40,244 nucleotides of DNA from the NCBI GenBank assembly GCA_002372325.1, contig DFFT01000176.1, forward strand, positions 1-40,244, read 5' to 3'. The notes beneath the pieces were generated by a model. That model did no database searches and had not been told where the DNA came from. It saw only the letters and a program-made list of their open reading frames with translations. Below, piece after piece: positions 18,123-27,512 of the stretch; position 1 is the first letter of the stretch; each line of letters starts with the position of its first letter. This DNA comes from Succinivibrionaceae bacterium UBA3769 (GTDB lineage: Bacteria > Pseudomonadota > Gammaproteobacteria > Enterobacterales > Succinivibrionaceae). The position numbers were made by a program, and so were the translations under genes.

Positions 18123-19816
18123 TTGTTTTCCATCTCTTTCTTAATCAGTTCCTCAAATTCCTCGGGGGGCACCGGTCTGGAAAAGTAGTACCCCTGAATA
18201 ATCTGACAGCCCATATCCCGGAGAATGTCCATCTGGCTGGCGGTCTCCACCCCTTCGGCCACTACGGGAACCCGGAGACATTTGGCGATGCCCAGGATGA
18301 GATCCACCAGCTTCCGGCTCTTCTCATTCTTTTCAATGTTTCTGACAAACTTCATGTCCAGCTTCAGCACGTCGATGGGGATATCGGTAATCATGTTCAG
18401 GGAGGAATATCCCGTGCCGAAATCGTCCATCTCAATTCGGAAGCCCCGGGAGCGGAGATTTTCCGTAACCTCGGTAACCTTCTGAGCATTGTCGGAATAG
18501 GCGGATTCCGTGATTTCCAGCATGAGATCCTTCTCCGCAATGCCGTTATCCTGCAGAATCTGGCGGAGCTTAAGCTCCAGATGGGGATCAAACACATCGA
18601 TTCGGGACATGTTCACGGACACCGGGATCGTAATGCCGTACTTTTCCCGCCAGATCTTGATCTGGGCGGCGGCCAGATTCCAGACGTAGTTGTCGATCTT
18701 CTGAATAAGGCCGTTCTGCTCAAAAAGCGGAATAAACACGCCCGGGCTTATCATTCCCAGCTCCGGATGGATCCAGCGCACCAGAGCCTCGGCGCTGGAG
18801 AGATAAGGCCGGTCTCCGGTAATATTGTATTTGGGCTGGTAGTAAACCTTGAAATCTCCCCGGCTCATGGCGGCATCCATATCCCGGATCAGTTTCTCGT
18901 TGTATACCGACTTCTGATGGAGCTCCTTGTCGTAGCTGGCAATTTCAGAAATGTAGTCCCCTCTGATGCGGTCGCAGGCGCTCTTGGCTCTGTCAAAGCG
19001 GGCCTCGGGTTCAATGCTCATGTCGGCATTGGGATAAATGCCGGCGCGGAGCCGCACCCGGAGATCCCCTTCCAGACTGCCGGCAAGTTCCTGCACCTTC
19101 CGGATGCGATCCGGATTCTCTTCGTCATGAGGGCAGTAAACGTAAAACGCATCGCCCTCCAGTCTTCCGGCAATCACCCGAAGCCCCCGGAATACCTCCC
19201 GGATGGCGTCCGCCACCCTCCGGAGCACGTTGTCTCCCACGCTGCGGCCGTACATATCGTTTATCAGATTGAAGTGGTCGATATCCAGCACCAGAGCATC
19301 CCTTGCGATATCGTTCCTGATGGCATCCATTCTGCGGACATACTCAAAAAAGTACTCCCGGCAGTAAAGTCCGGTGACGGGATCCCTTTCCGTGGAGCTT
19401 ATGATCTTGCTGTCTTCGCACAGCCTGATGATTCTTTCGCATCTGGCCAGGATTACCTCGGGCATATCATAGGGCTTGGCAATAAAATCCATGGCCCCCT
19501 GTCTGATGCTTTTAACCTCGGCAGCGCGATCGGCGGTCATGACGATCACCGGGAGAGCGCAGAATTCCGGTTCCTTCCTGAGCATGTCCAGAAGCTCAGA
19601 ACCGCTGAGCACCGGCATCAGGAGATCCAGAAGCAGCAGGGAGTAGTAGCTGCCGCCCTTCTCCTTAATGAGATCCCAGGCCTCCTGACCATTAACCGCA
19701 TAATCCACATCATAGTCATTGCTCAGAATGGCTCCCAGAATCTCTCTGTTAATAAGCTCATCCTCTACCACCAGCACCCGTCTTCTCATGCTGCTCACCG
19801 CGCTAAAATCTTCCAT
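18119..19816 (-). CDS. Response regulator: receiver-degenerate GGDEF-EAL (c-di-GMP phosphodiesterase)
   Basis: Numbering is from the longer GTG start (19825); the ATG at 19816, with AGGTGA upstream, is preferred and removes three residues. The receiver (about 14-130) has Asp67 in LLLLDLLMPVLSG, MTADR and lysine in AKPYD. The GGDEF domain (about 145-300) has EGDAF at 223-227 in place of GGDEF, so cyclase activity is unlikely. The EAL domain (about 325-560) keeps its signature residues: AEALVRW, NMSR, LEITES, DDFGTGYSSL, KLDMKFV, AEGVE. The predicted output is c-di-GMP hydrolysis controlled by receiver phosphorylation, perhaps with GTP binding by the dead GGDEF. It follows the transporter-kinase gene with a gap of only a few nt, or a GTGA overlap if the GTG start is used. 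Confidence 0.93.
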   Translation of the reverse strand: MEDFSAVSSMRRRVLVVEDELINREILGAILSNDYDVDYAVNGQEAWDLIKEKGGSYYSLLLLDLLMPVLSGSELLDMLRKEPEFCALPVIVMTADRAAEVKSIRQGAMDFIAKPYDMPEVILARCERIIRLCEDSKIISSTERDPVTGLYCREYFFEYVRRMDAIRNDIARDALVLDIDHFNLINDMYGRSVGDNVLRRVADAIREVFRGLRVIAGRLEGDAFYVYCPHDEENPDRIRKVQELAGSLEGDLRVRLRAGIYPNADMSIEPEARFDRAKSACDRIRGDYISEIASYDKELHQKSVYNEKLIRDMDAAMSRGDFKVYYQPKYNITGDRPYLSSAEALVRWIHPELGMISPGVFIPLFEQNGLIQKIDNYVWNLAAAQIKIWREKYGITIPVSVNMSRIDVFDPHLELKLRQILQDNGIAEKDLMLEITESAYSDNAQKVTEVTENLRSRGFRIEMDDFGTGYSSLNMITDIPIDVLKLDMKFVRNIEKNEKSRKLVDLILGIAKCLRVPVVAEGVETASQMDILRDMGCQIIQGYYFSRPVPPEEFEELIKKEMENK

Positions 19817-19821
19817 TGGAA

Positions 19822-22719
19822 TCACCTGCCCCTCAAAGCTCTGCCAATAACTTCAGTCATAACTGCCACATCCAGAGGCTTGGGAACATGACCGTTCATT
19901 CCCATAGATAAGGCTTTATCCTTATCCTCCTGCATGGCATTGGCTGTCATGGCAATAATCGGAATCTCCGCATATCCGGGATCCCTGAGATTCCGCACCG
20001 CCCGTGTCAGTTCATAGCCATCCATTATCGGCATCTGAATATCAGTAATAATAGCATCATAATACCCCGGAGCGGAACTTTGGTATTTTATCAGAGCTTC
20101 GCGTCCGTTTACCGCGGCCTCCACCACAAACCCCAGATCCTCCAGCAGCATTTCGGCGATCTCCCGGTTGATCTCCATATCCTCCGCCAGAAGAATTCTT
20201 TTGCCGAAGAAATCATCTCCGGGATTTTGCTCCTCCTTAAGATCTGAAAGCTCTCTTCTGACCACCCGGAGCTTCAGCTTTACCAGAAATTCCGCCCCCT
20301 TTCCCGGTTCCGACACGGCCTCAATGCGGCCCTGCATGGCTTCCGCAATCCTTTTGGAAACGGCCAGCCCGAGACCGGTGCCGGAAAGACCGCTCTCCGT
20401 GGAGGTGCGGGCCCGTTCAAAGGGCTCGAATATCTTTTCCAGAAAATCCGCAGCAATGCCCGGGCCGTTATCCCTGACGCTGATAAGATACTCCGAGGCA
20501 CCGTCCTCGGCCACCGGGGTCTGAGAAGCAAAAACATAAACCGCGCCGCCCTCGCCGGTGAACTTGCAGGCATTGCTGATGAGATTCATGATGATTCTTA
20601 TCAGGTTGTCACGATCAAAAACGGCCATGGTATCGGGGATCAGCGCCGTATCCATCGTATACTTGATATGCTTGCCCTCCATGGGCTCCCGGAAAAGATC
20701 AAAGACTTCCCGGATCGCCTGACCGAAATCGTGCTCCCCGTTATGGATCCCGATGCGTCCGCTTTCAATGCGGCTCATCTCCAGAACATTGTTAATAATA
20801 CCCAGAAGCTGCCGGCCGGCGGTATCGATCTTCCTGATATAAACCAGGCTTTCCGGAGGGGTTTTTCCGTCATTGATAAGAATGCGGGTAAATCCCAGAA
20901 TGGCGTTCATGGGAGTTCTGATATCATGGGACATGTTAAACAGAAAATGCGTTTTTGCCCGGCTGCTTTCCTCGGCCCGCATGGTCTGTATCTTAAGATC
21001 CCTTTCCCGCCGGTTCATGGTGGCATAGATGCTGAAAACGAACAATATGCTGATCAGAATCATGCTCAGCTGAATAAAGGAATTTCTGGTATGCACGGTT
21101 CCGGTAGCCGTGATCTGGTCTTCCGAAAAGGCTTCCGCAGCAGCGAGGTTCCTGTCTTCTCCCAAGGTTCCCTCCCGGTGATAATAGTCGGCCACGTTGA
21201 GCACGGCCTGCCGGGTCTCATCGTCATTGGATTGCTTTACCCAGGCCAGCGAGATCAGCAGCACAAAAAGCATGAGACCGATCCAGGAGACGGTGGATTT
21301 GCCAAAGCGGTGCATCTGGTCATGGCTGAATACATAACAAAAGAAGGCAAAGCCCAGAATGGACCAGATCGCCAGGATCATATAGGTGGCAGTCCGGATG
21401 GTGTCGGAAGCAAAAAACATGAGACAGAAGCCGAACATCAGGGCGATCCCCATGCCGGCGGCTCCGCATGTCCGTTCCCGGCTGAGATGCTCCCGGCGGG
21501 CCAGGACAAAAGCCGCCGCCGAGGTATAAAGGTAGGCCACGGAAGCCCCCAGGGTGTTAACGTCAACGATCCAGCCGATGGCGCTCCGGCCCAGAAGCGG
21601 AATCAAAGCTGACAGCAGGGTCAGGAACAGGAGCGCGTTTTCCGGGGTGTTTCTTGCTCCCAGGCGGCCGAACCATGCGGGCAGGATGCCGTCATCGGAC
21701 ATGGCAAACACCAGCCGGCTGGCAGCAATATAGTTGCCGATGAGACCGGTGATGATGGCGCATAAGGCCGCCACGCTGATAACAAAGACCCCGCCCTGAC
21801 CTAAAGCCGCTTCCGCCGCATAGAATACCGGGAGTCCCCGGAGTCCCTCCTGGGCTCCCAAAGCCGCCAGATAATCCTTCAGGGAGGCAAATTCTCCGGG
21901 GTAGATCAGGGCCGGCAGCACCGCCAGAATCATGTATGCCAGAGTTCCCGTGCAGACCGAGACAATGAGGACAGGCCGGACCCGGCGGGGATCAAACTTC
22001 ATTTCTCCGGCGGAATTTGACACCGATTCAAAGCCTACAAAGGCCCAGGGGGTCAGAAGGAAGATGCTCAGGATCTGCCAGAACGGCGTCTCGTCCCCGC
22101 CTGAAAACGTCATTACTTCACTCAGGGAGGCGGCGGAGGAATGCCACAGAACCGCGGCAAAGACGGTCACAATTCCCAGCACCAGCAGAAAAGCCCCGAC
22201 GGTTTGCAGCCAGACCGCCAGTCTCTTGCTGATCCGGCAGATAAAGCCGCAGAGCAGAATCGCCGTGAGGGACAGGAGCGCCTCCCCCATGTAGACATCA
22301 TAGCCCAGAACAGAATAACGGAACCCTACCTGAAAAACATCCCCCGCCACATAGCGGGCGATGAGAGGAATAGCCGTGGCATTGGCCCAGATAATGGCAA
22401 TGTAAACCAGAATCAGAAACCATGAGGAAATAAAGCCATGATCATATCCGAAGGTTTTGGAGGCATAAGTCATGGATCCGCCGTTATCCGGATATCTTCT
22501 GATAAGAAAGCCGTAGTTAAAGGCTATGACCAGCATCAGAAGGCCGCCTGCGGCAAGCCCCAGAAGAGATCCCAGAGGGCCTGCCGCGGGCAGAAATACC
22601 GTTCCCGGCATGACAAAGGCTCCCCAGCCAACGGTGCAGCCTAAAGACAGAGCCCACACCGCTGCCGGCGATAAATACCTGCTCATTACACCTGATTTCT
22701 GTTCAGCCGCGCTGTCCAT
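19822..22719 (-). CDS. APC-family permease fused to hybrid histidine kinase and receiver
   Basis: This is a 965-residue fusion. Residues about 10-500 form an amino acid-polyamine-organocation transporter-like domain with about 12 helices. Helix 1 carries SLGCTVGWGAFVMPG, and TPWAFVGFESVSNSAGEMK matches the APC helix-6 region. A periplasmic-type loop and one more helix (about 550-570) lead to HisKA (His598 in FNMSHDIRTPMNAI). HATPase_c follows (NLISNACKFT, DNGPGI, GTGLGLAVS), then a C-terminal receiver (Asp893 in TDIQMPIMDG). The design parallels CbrA, where an SSS-family transporter is fused to a kinase, but here the module is APC-type. The ATG is preferred over a GTG 12 nt upstream; neither has a strong Shine-Dalgarno. 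Ligand and direction of transport, if any, are unknown. Confidence 0.92.
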   Translation of the reverse strand: MDSAAEQKSGVMSRYLSPAAVWALSLGCTVGWGAFVMPGTVFLPAAGPLGSLLGLAAGGLLMLVIAFNYGFLIRRYPDNGGSMTYASKTFGYDHGFISSWFLILVYIAIIWANATAIPLIARYVAGDVFQVGFRYSVLGYDVYMGEALLSLTAILLCGFICRISKRLAVWLQTVGAFLLVLGIVTVFAAVLWHSSAASLSEVMTFSGGDETPFWQILSIFLLTPWAFVGFESVSNSAGEMKFDPRRVRPVLIVSVCTGTLAYMILAVLPALIYPGEFASLKDYLAALGAQEGLRGLPVFYAAEAALGQGGVFVISVAALCAIITGLIGNYIAASRLVFAMSDDGILPAWFGRLGARNTPENALLFLTLLSALIPLLGRSAIGWIVDVNTLGASVAYLYTSAAAFVLARREHLSRERTCGAAGMGIALMFGFCLMFFASDTIRTATYMILAIWSILGFAFFCYVFSHDQMHRFGKSTVSWIGLMLFVLLISLAWVKQSNDDETRQAVLNVADYYHREGTLGEDRNLAAAEAFSEDQITATGTVHTRNSFIQLSMILISILFVFSIYATMNRRERDLKIQTMRAEESSRAKTHFLFNMSHDIRTPMNAILGFTRILINDGKTPPESLVYIRKIDTAGRQLLGIINNVLEMSRIESGRIGIHNGEHDFGQAIREVFDLFREPMEGKHIKYTMDTALIPDTMAVFDRDNLIRIIMNLISNACKFTGEGGAVYVFASQTPVAEDGASEYLISVRDNGPGIAADFLEKIFEPFERARTSTESGLSGTGLGLAVSKRIAEAMQGRIEAVSEPGKGAEFLVKLKLRVVRRELSDLKEEQNPGDDFFGKRILLAEDMEINREIAEMLLEDLGFVVEAAVNGREALIKYQSSAPGYYDAIITDIQMPIMDGYELTRAVRNLRDPGYAEIPIIAMTANAMQEDKDKALSMGMNGHVPKPLDVAVMTEVIGRALRGR

Positions 22720-22748
22720 TTCCGTTCTCACGGCGGGATTGCCGCTGG

Positions 22749-25700
22749 CTAGGCCCGCTCTCTAAGTTCACCGCTGTCCACCCGGATTTCCCGGCCGTCC
22801 TGGGTATTCTTGATGTAGACGTCCATCTGGTTGAAGGCGATCTCGATATTATGCTCCCGGAAGGTCTTCAGAATGTCGCTGTTCATGCTGTCAATGCAGG
22901 GATAGCGATCCGCGGTCTTTCTGGTAAAGACGTAGAATTCCACATCCAGGTTGCTTTCGCCGAAGTTAATGAAGTACATCTTGGGCTCCGGCGTCGGCAT
23001 GACGTAGGGATTCCGGGCGGCAATCTCAAAAAGCAGTCTTCTTACTTCATCCATGTCGGAGTCATAGCCCACCCCCACGCGGATCACCACGCGGGTCACC
23101 GTATCCATGAGCGTCCAGTTGGTAAGAGCACTGGTAATGAGGGAGCGGTTGGGCACCACATACTCCTTCCGGTCAAAATCCACAATGGTGGTTGCCCGGA
23201 TGCGGATCCGGCTCACCGTGCCGCTGTGATCGTTGATGGTAATAATGTCCCCGATGCGCACCGGCCGTTCAAAAAGAAGAATAAGGCCGGACACAAAATT
23301 GGCAAATATCTCCTGGAGACCGAAGCCGAGGCCCACGGAGAGAGCCGCCACCAGCCACTGCACCTTGTCCCAGCTCAGTCCCAGGGTGGTGCACACAAAG
23401 GAGGCGTCCACGGCGATGAGAATATAGGTAATAATGGTGGTAATGGAGTAGTTGTATTTTCTGAGGAGCTCCCAGTTATTGAAGATGAGCACCTCCATCA
23501 CCCCGGGCAGATTCCTGATCACCACGGTGCCGATGCCCAGGGCGTAGGTGACCAGCAGGAGATCAAAGGCGGTAACCGCCTTGATAAGATCCCCCGCCCC
23601 CACGGTATAAACCGTGAAGTTCTTGAGATAGTTGGTTACGGCAATGAGATCGCCCCAGATGCTGTAGAGGATTACCGCCAGCAGGAACAGGAATATCTGA
23701 TCCACGATGGTTACGGTCTGAGCGCTGACCTTGTAGGCGCTGATCTCATCCTTCTGCACCGTAAACAGATTGTCGGCATCTTCGTCTCCTGATGAATTAT
23801 CTCCGCTGTCCTGCTTCTTCCGCTGCTCCTCCTGCCACTGCTTCAGCCGGGCCTTGATGGTGTAAACCCGGAAGGTTCTCTTGATAAGGCTTCTCAGAAG
23901 GTCATAGGTAAGAATGATAAACAGGGAGACAATGATCCTTTCGCAGAGCATCACGGCGGAATAGTAATACCCGAGATAGGTGATGATCATCTGGGTGATG
24001 CACAGGAGGAGCGCCACCGCAATGATGAACTTCTTCCGGAAGAGCACATCCTTTCTCTTGAAGCTGATGAATACCAGCCTTAAAAACTCGAAGGAGAGAT
24101 AGGCGGAAATCAGAAACAGGATCATCTGCCCGGTGACGTCGTTGGTGAAGATGTTCTGGGTGTTTACCCGCCACTGCACCGTAAGCCAGATCACCGCAAT
24201 GGAGAAAAAGATATTCCGGTGAGCGTTATAGAATTTTTTGTCAAAGGTGACATTGAAGATCCTTTCGTTCACGCCGCCGGCGGAATAAACCCGGAGAAAG
24301 AACACCGCTCCCGCAAGAAGGAGCGCGAGGCCCCAGACGGTTTCATAGAAATTATGCTCCGTCATAAGCTCCTGGGTAATGCCGTCCCGGAATTCCGTGA
24401 TGCCCAAAATGATATGACCGCAGAGGAAGGTAAAAAGAAATACCTGAGCCGCCTTCATCAGATCCGCTGTCAGAGCCACCGGGGCATCGCTGTAGCCGGC
24501 CTTGCGGGGCTTAACCATATTGGCCATGATCACCTGTCGCCGCTTCTCAAAAAAACGCCCCGCCCAGATAACCAGAGCCAGAGCCAGAATCAGGAGTCCG
24601 GCATCGAGGGATTCCCGGAATGACGGCTGTACCAGCCTGACATTCCGAATATAGTTGGCCAGCATGAAGTCTTTCTTTTCCACCTTGTCCTGAAAATTTT
24701 GCGCCCACTTGCGGCCCAGACGCACATTGGAGGGGTTCCAGAACAGGGCGTTACGGATCTGCTCGTTCAGGGAGGAACGGATCTTTTCATAAGCGTCGTG
24801 GCTGATCTGGAGGTTCGCGGCGTTCCGGGTATTGGTGTTCAGAATCACATTAAGCTCCGAAAGCAGCCGGAATCTGAGCTCCAGCTGCTTCTTCAGGAGA
24901 TCCTCGATTTCGGGATTCTGACTGAAATCGCTGCGGTTTTCCTCGAATATCTTCTTCCGGAAGGCATCAAGACTGTTCAGATCATTCCGGTTCTGATAAA
25001 TCATCATGCGGCGATCGGACAGGTTCTCGGTAAAATTATCGGGCAGATCGATTTTCCGGTAGTAGTTGTTCTGCGCCAGCAGGATCCGGGCCAGATTCAC
25101 CGTGCCCTTGAAATAGGAAATCTGGTTATTGAGATCCTCCTCAAAGCTCCGGGCCTCGGCGATAAGCTGGGTCAGGCGGTTGTTTTCGGCCTCGTACAGG
25201 TTGTTCTCGCGGTTAACGAGCTCGATATCCTTCTGAATCATGCTGTTGAGCTCGGCGAGCCGGGCCACTGCCGGATACTCCCTGGCGGCGCTCACCGCCT
25301 TGCTGGCCTTGTCCATGGTGCTGGAGAGATTTTTCCGCCGCATTTCCGCATGGAGCTCCCTGATATTGTCCAGAAAGTCAGTTACCGCGGACAGGATCTC
25401 CTGCCGGTAGTTAACCCCCACTGCCAGGTTTTTGTAGGACACCTCATAATTGTTGAGAATGAACTGGGTGACATTGATTTTGGAGGTGTGCGCCGCATTC
25501 CGGGCCTTCAGCCGGAGGTACTTAGTGGGACTGGTGTTGCGATCCAGATCCCGGAGCACCGCGGTGTTTTGCTGAATCTCTGCGGTCAGTTCGCCGATTT
25601 TGGAGGTAGATGTTTCGATATAGCTGCTGGAATTGTCATAGAAATTCTTCACCCGGCTGTAGGCAGCCTGGGCATTTTCCTTTTTGGCGGTGTATTTGGC

Positions 25701-26228
25701 GATCAGGAGGGCCAGATCCGCATCGGAAAGAGTCGGGGCCAGCTTTTTATCCGCCTCCAGATCCTTGAAAAACGCCTTATGCTCCCGGAGATAGCGGTTG
25801 TCCTCGGGATCCATGTTAATAAAGGTGTACACCCATTCCATGGTTTTAACGTCGCTGAGGATTTCCTGATCGCTTTTCCGGATATCAAGATAATCCTCCA
25901 GGGCCTGGGTCTCTTCCGGAGTGATGCTGCCGTCCTTCTCCTTTTCCTGCAAGGCCCGGATTCTCTTCTCGATTTCCGCAAGGCCGATGCCGATTCTGGC
26001 GGGATCGTTAGGATCCACCTCGCTGGCTACGGACGGGGTGTTTTTGGTCTTACGGCCTTCGGGGAGATCTCCGGCCCGGTCGTCATGCTCCACCGTAAGG
26101 GATGCGGGCTTCTGATCCTTGGGAGCGGTCTTGCCGGGAGCAGCTTCGGAGGTTCCGGCCACCGCCAGAAACAATAATGCGGCCGCCGCCGGAAGCGCCA
26201 TCAGTTTAAAAAATTCTTTCTTAATCAT
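22749..26228 (-). CDS. Large MscS-family mechanosensitive channel (MscK/MscM-like)
   Basis: This protein of about 1159 residues has a signal peptide (MIKKEFFKLM..., Ala-rich h-region). A long periplasmic coiled-coil domain (about 80-540) follows. Then comes a multi-helix membrane region and the MscS core at the C-terminus: pore helix motif SVGLGFGLQEIFANFVSG, then GDIITINDHSGTV and VPNRSL. Size and layout match E. coli MscK and MscM (about 1100 residues), which release solutes under membrane tension. Two ATGs (26234 and 26228) are possible; neither has a clear Shine-Dalgarno because an A11/T11 tract lies immediately upstream. The transporter-kinase gene starts about 30 nt after its stop, suggesting one operon. 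Confidence 0.92.
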   Translation of the reverse strand: MIKKEFFKLMALPAAAALLFLAVAGTSEAAPGKTAPKDQKPASLTVEHDDRAGDLPEGRKTKNTPSVASEVDPNDPARIGIGLAEIEKRIRALQEKEKDGSITPEETQALEDYLDIRKSDQEILSDVKTMEWVYTFINMDPEDNRYLREHKAFFKDLEADKKLAPTLSDADLALLIAKYTAKKENAQAAYSRVKNFYDNSSSYIETSTSKIGELTAEIQQNTAVLRDLDRNTSPTKYLRLKARNAAHTSKINVTQFILNNYEVSYKNLAVGVNYRQEILSAVTDFLDNIRELHAEMRRKNLSSTMDKASKAVSAAREYPAVARLAELNSMIQKDIELVNRENNLYEAENNRLTQLIAEARSFEEDLNNQISYFKGTVNLARILLAQNNYYRKIDLPDNFTENLSDRRMMIYQNRNDLNSLDAFRKKIFEENRSDFSQNPEIEDLLKKQLELRFRLLSELNVILNTNTRNAANLQISHDAYEKIRSSLNEQIRNALFWNPSNVRLGRKWAQNFQDKVEKKDFMLANYIRNVRLVQPSFRESLDAGLLILALALVIWAGRFFEKRRQVIMANMVKPRKAGYSDAPVALTADLMKAAQVFLFTFLCGHIILGITEFRDGITQELMTEHNFYETVWGLALLLAGAVFFLRVYSAGGVNERIFNVTFDKKFYNAHRNIFFSIAVIWLTVQWRVNTQNIFTNDVTGQMILFLISAYLSFEFLRLVFISFKRKDVLFRKKFIIAVALLLCITQMIITYLGYYYSAVMLCERIIVSLFIILTYDLLRSLIKRTFRVYTIKARLKQWQEEQRKKQDSGDNSSGDEDADNLFTVQKDEISAYKVSAQTVTIVDQIFLFLLAVILYSIWGDLIAVTNYLKNFTVYTVGAGDLIKAVTAFDLLLVTYALGIGTVVIRNLPGVMEVLIFNNWELLRKYNYSITTIITYILIAVDASFVCTTLGLSWDKVQWLVAALSVGLGFGLQEIFANFVSGLILLFERPVRIGDIITINDHSGTVSRIRIRATTIVDFDRKEYVVPNRSLITSALTNWTLMDTVTRVVIRVGVGYDSDMDEVRRLLFEIAARNPYVMPTPEPKMYFINFGESNLDVEFYVFTRKTADRYPCIDSMNSDILKTFREHNIEIAFNQMDVYIKNTQDGREIRVDSGELRERA

Positions 26229-26235
26229 AGCCATC

Positions 26236-26246
26236 AAAAAAAAAAA
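26236..26246. repeat. A11 homopolymer at the 5' end of the channel gene
   Basis: Eleven As on the plus strand (Ts in the transcript) lie immediately before the ATG GCT ATG start of the MscS-like gene, where a ribosome-binding site would be expected. Confidence 0.8.
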
Positions 26247-26291
26247 CAACTTAAAATAAACCGAAAGAGAAGAATGTTCCTTCGTGCCCCT

Positions 26292-26325
26292 ATGTCCGGA
26301 GACATTTCCCGGTATCTAAAGACAT
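26292..26325. repeat. ATGTC-CGGA-GACAT inverted repeat plus a further GACAT
   Basis: ATGTC (26292-26296) and GACAT (26301-26305) flank CGGA; another GACAT lies at 26321-26325. It sits at the junction between the GC-rich channel gene and the AT-rich mcrBC cassette. It could be an operator for the channel operon or a relic of a mobile-element end. No gene is seen in the surrounding 26235-26477. Confidence 0.35.
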
Positions 26326-26477
26326 AATGAAATTATCCGTCCCCTTTAAATAATATTAATCAGCAGAAATTTTTTCGTGCCTCCCTTGTAAGCACAGATC
26401 CTAATTCCTGCCCGTAAATAATAATTTTCATGTTATAGAACAAATTACCGCTCAAAAACAGAGGCAGACTGCGTTGC

Positions 26478-27512
26478 TCATAGATTAAAGTGTTCAATTA
26501 CTATTTTATTAAGCTGAGCAGCTATTACTGAAAAATCACAGTTCAGATCCAAAGTTCGAACGCTAATACTATTTCCACTCATACGATATTCATTATCTGG
26601 ATAAACTTCCTCATCAGTCTTGGCATATAAAATCAGTCCTGAGACCATACCGGAAGTATCTGCTAATTCTGCAGCCTTATTTTTCACGTATGTAAAAATC
26701 TGGTATATATTTCCTGAATGAAGCGTATGCTTGTCATATTGAACCTGAGTTGCATGTGCGTAATATTTCGCATCAATAATTAATGTCTTTTCACGATATG
26801 AGAGCATAATATCAGTCTGCATAACAGGTAACATGGCACTCATATCATCATCTAACTGCCAATGAATTCGGGATGGATTTGCCGCTAGCTGAGGGTACTC
26901 CTTACGATAATATTCCAAAATAAACTTCTCATAAAGTCGGTGCATCCGTTGTTCATCCATAAAATCCATAAGCATTACGGAACCATCAGATTGCGTTTGC
27001 AATAACCCTTTGACAATAAGATAACAAACGGAAATCAGCATCCGATAAGTCTGATTATTGCGATTATAGTGAATATTCCAATCTACAGAATTAAGGTCTA
27101 TAACATCCACATCAGAGAAATATACCATCAGTTTTCGTAATTCCTTTTTGTATGCTTTTGATATATCAGCACGAAAAAGAATCAAAACCGTAGATTTAAT
27201 AATACTGTTCATATAAGAATTTACCGAAAATTCTTCATAAGAACAAACTATATGGTTACGTTGAAGTGACATTGTTTTTATGGTTTCGGCAATATCAATC
27301 TTCCCTCGAATAGATGATAATTCCTCAGAATGTGGTATATACTCTTTCCAAAGGCCTCGTTTTATTTGAGAACTAATCCCTTTTGCAAGAATTGCCGCAT
27401 AAAGTTCAGCAATGTTCTCAAAATTCTGTGTGGCGAGTTTTTTGTAACCTTGCTCATTCAATACTTGGAACGCGTAAGCCAGCATATAGTAAATATTCTG
27501 TATGCGGATCAC
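26478..27512 (-). CDS. mcrC: McrC, nuclease subunit of the McrBC restriction system
   Basis: The 344-residue product begins VIRIQNIYYMLAYAF, as McrC proteins do. It ends in a PD-(D/E)xK nuclease domain with Asp234 (TDIMLSY) and Asp247-Ala-Lys249 (IIDAKYY). McrC cleaves DNA after McrB recognises modified cytosine. The GTG start at 27512 overlaps the mcrB TGA (GTGA) and has GAGGAA upstream; an in-frame upstream start would lie inside mcrB. The gene is AT-rich compared with flanking genes: for example, 20 of 60 bases are G or C in 27001-27060, against 38 of 60 in 23341-23400. Confidence 0.92.
   Translation of the reverse strand: MIRIQNIYYMLAYAFQVLNEQGYKKLATQNFENIAELYAAILAKGISSQIKRGLWKEYIPHSEELSSIRGKIDIAETIKTMSLQRNHIVCSYEEFSVNSYMNSIIKSTVLILFRADISKAYKKELRKLMVYFSDVDVIDLNSVDWNIHYNRNNQTYRMLISVCYLIVKGLLQTQSDGSVMLMDFMDEQRMHRLYEKFILEYYRKEYPQLAANPSRIHWQLDDDMSAMLPVMQTDIMLSYREKTLIIDAKYYAHATQVQYDKHTLHSGNIYQIFTYVKNKAAELADTSGMVSGLILYAKTDEEVYPDNEYRMSGNSISVRTLDLNCDFSVIAAQLNKIVIEHFNL

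Noticed and set aside
24699..26177. 492-codon plus-strand open frame opposite the channel gene
   Set aside because: Shadow of the MscS-like coding strand; no recognisable domain.
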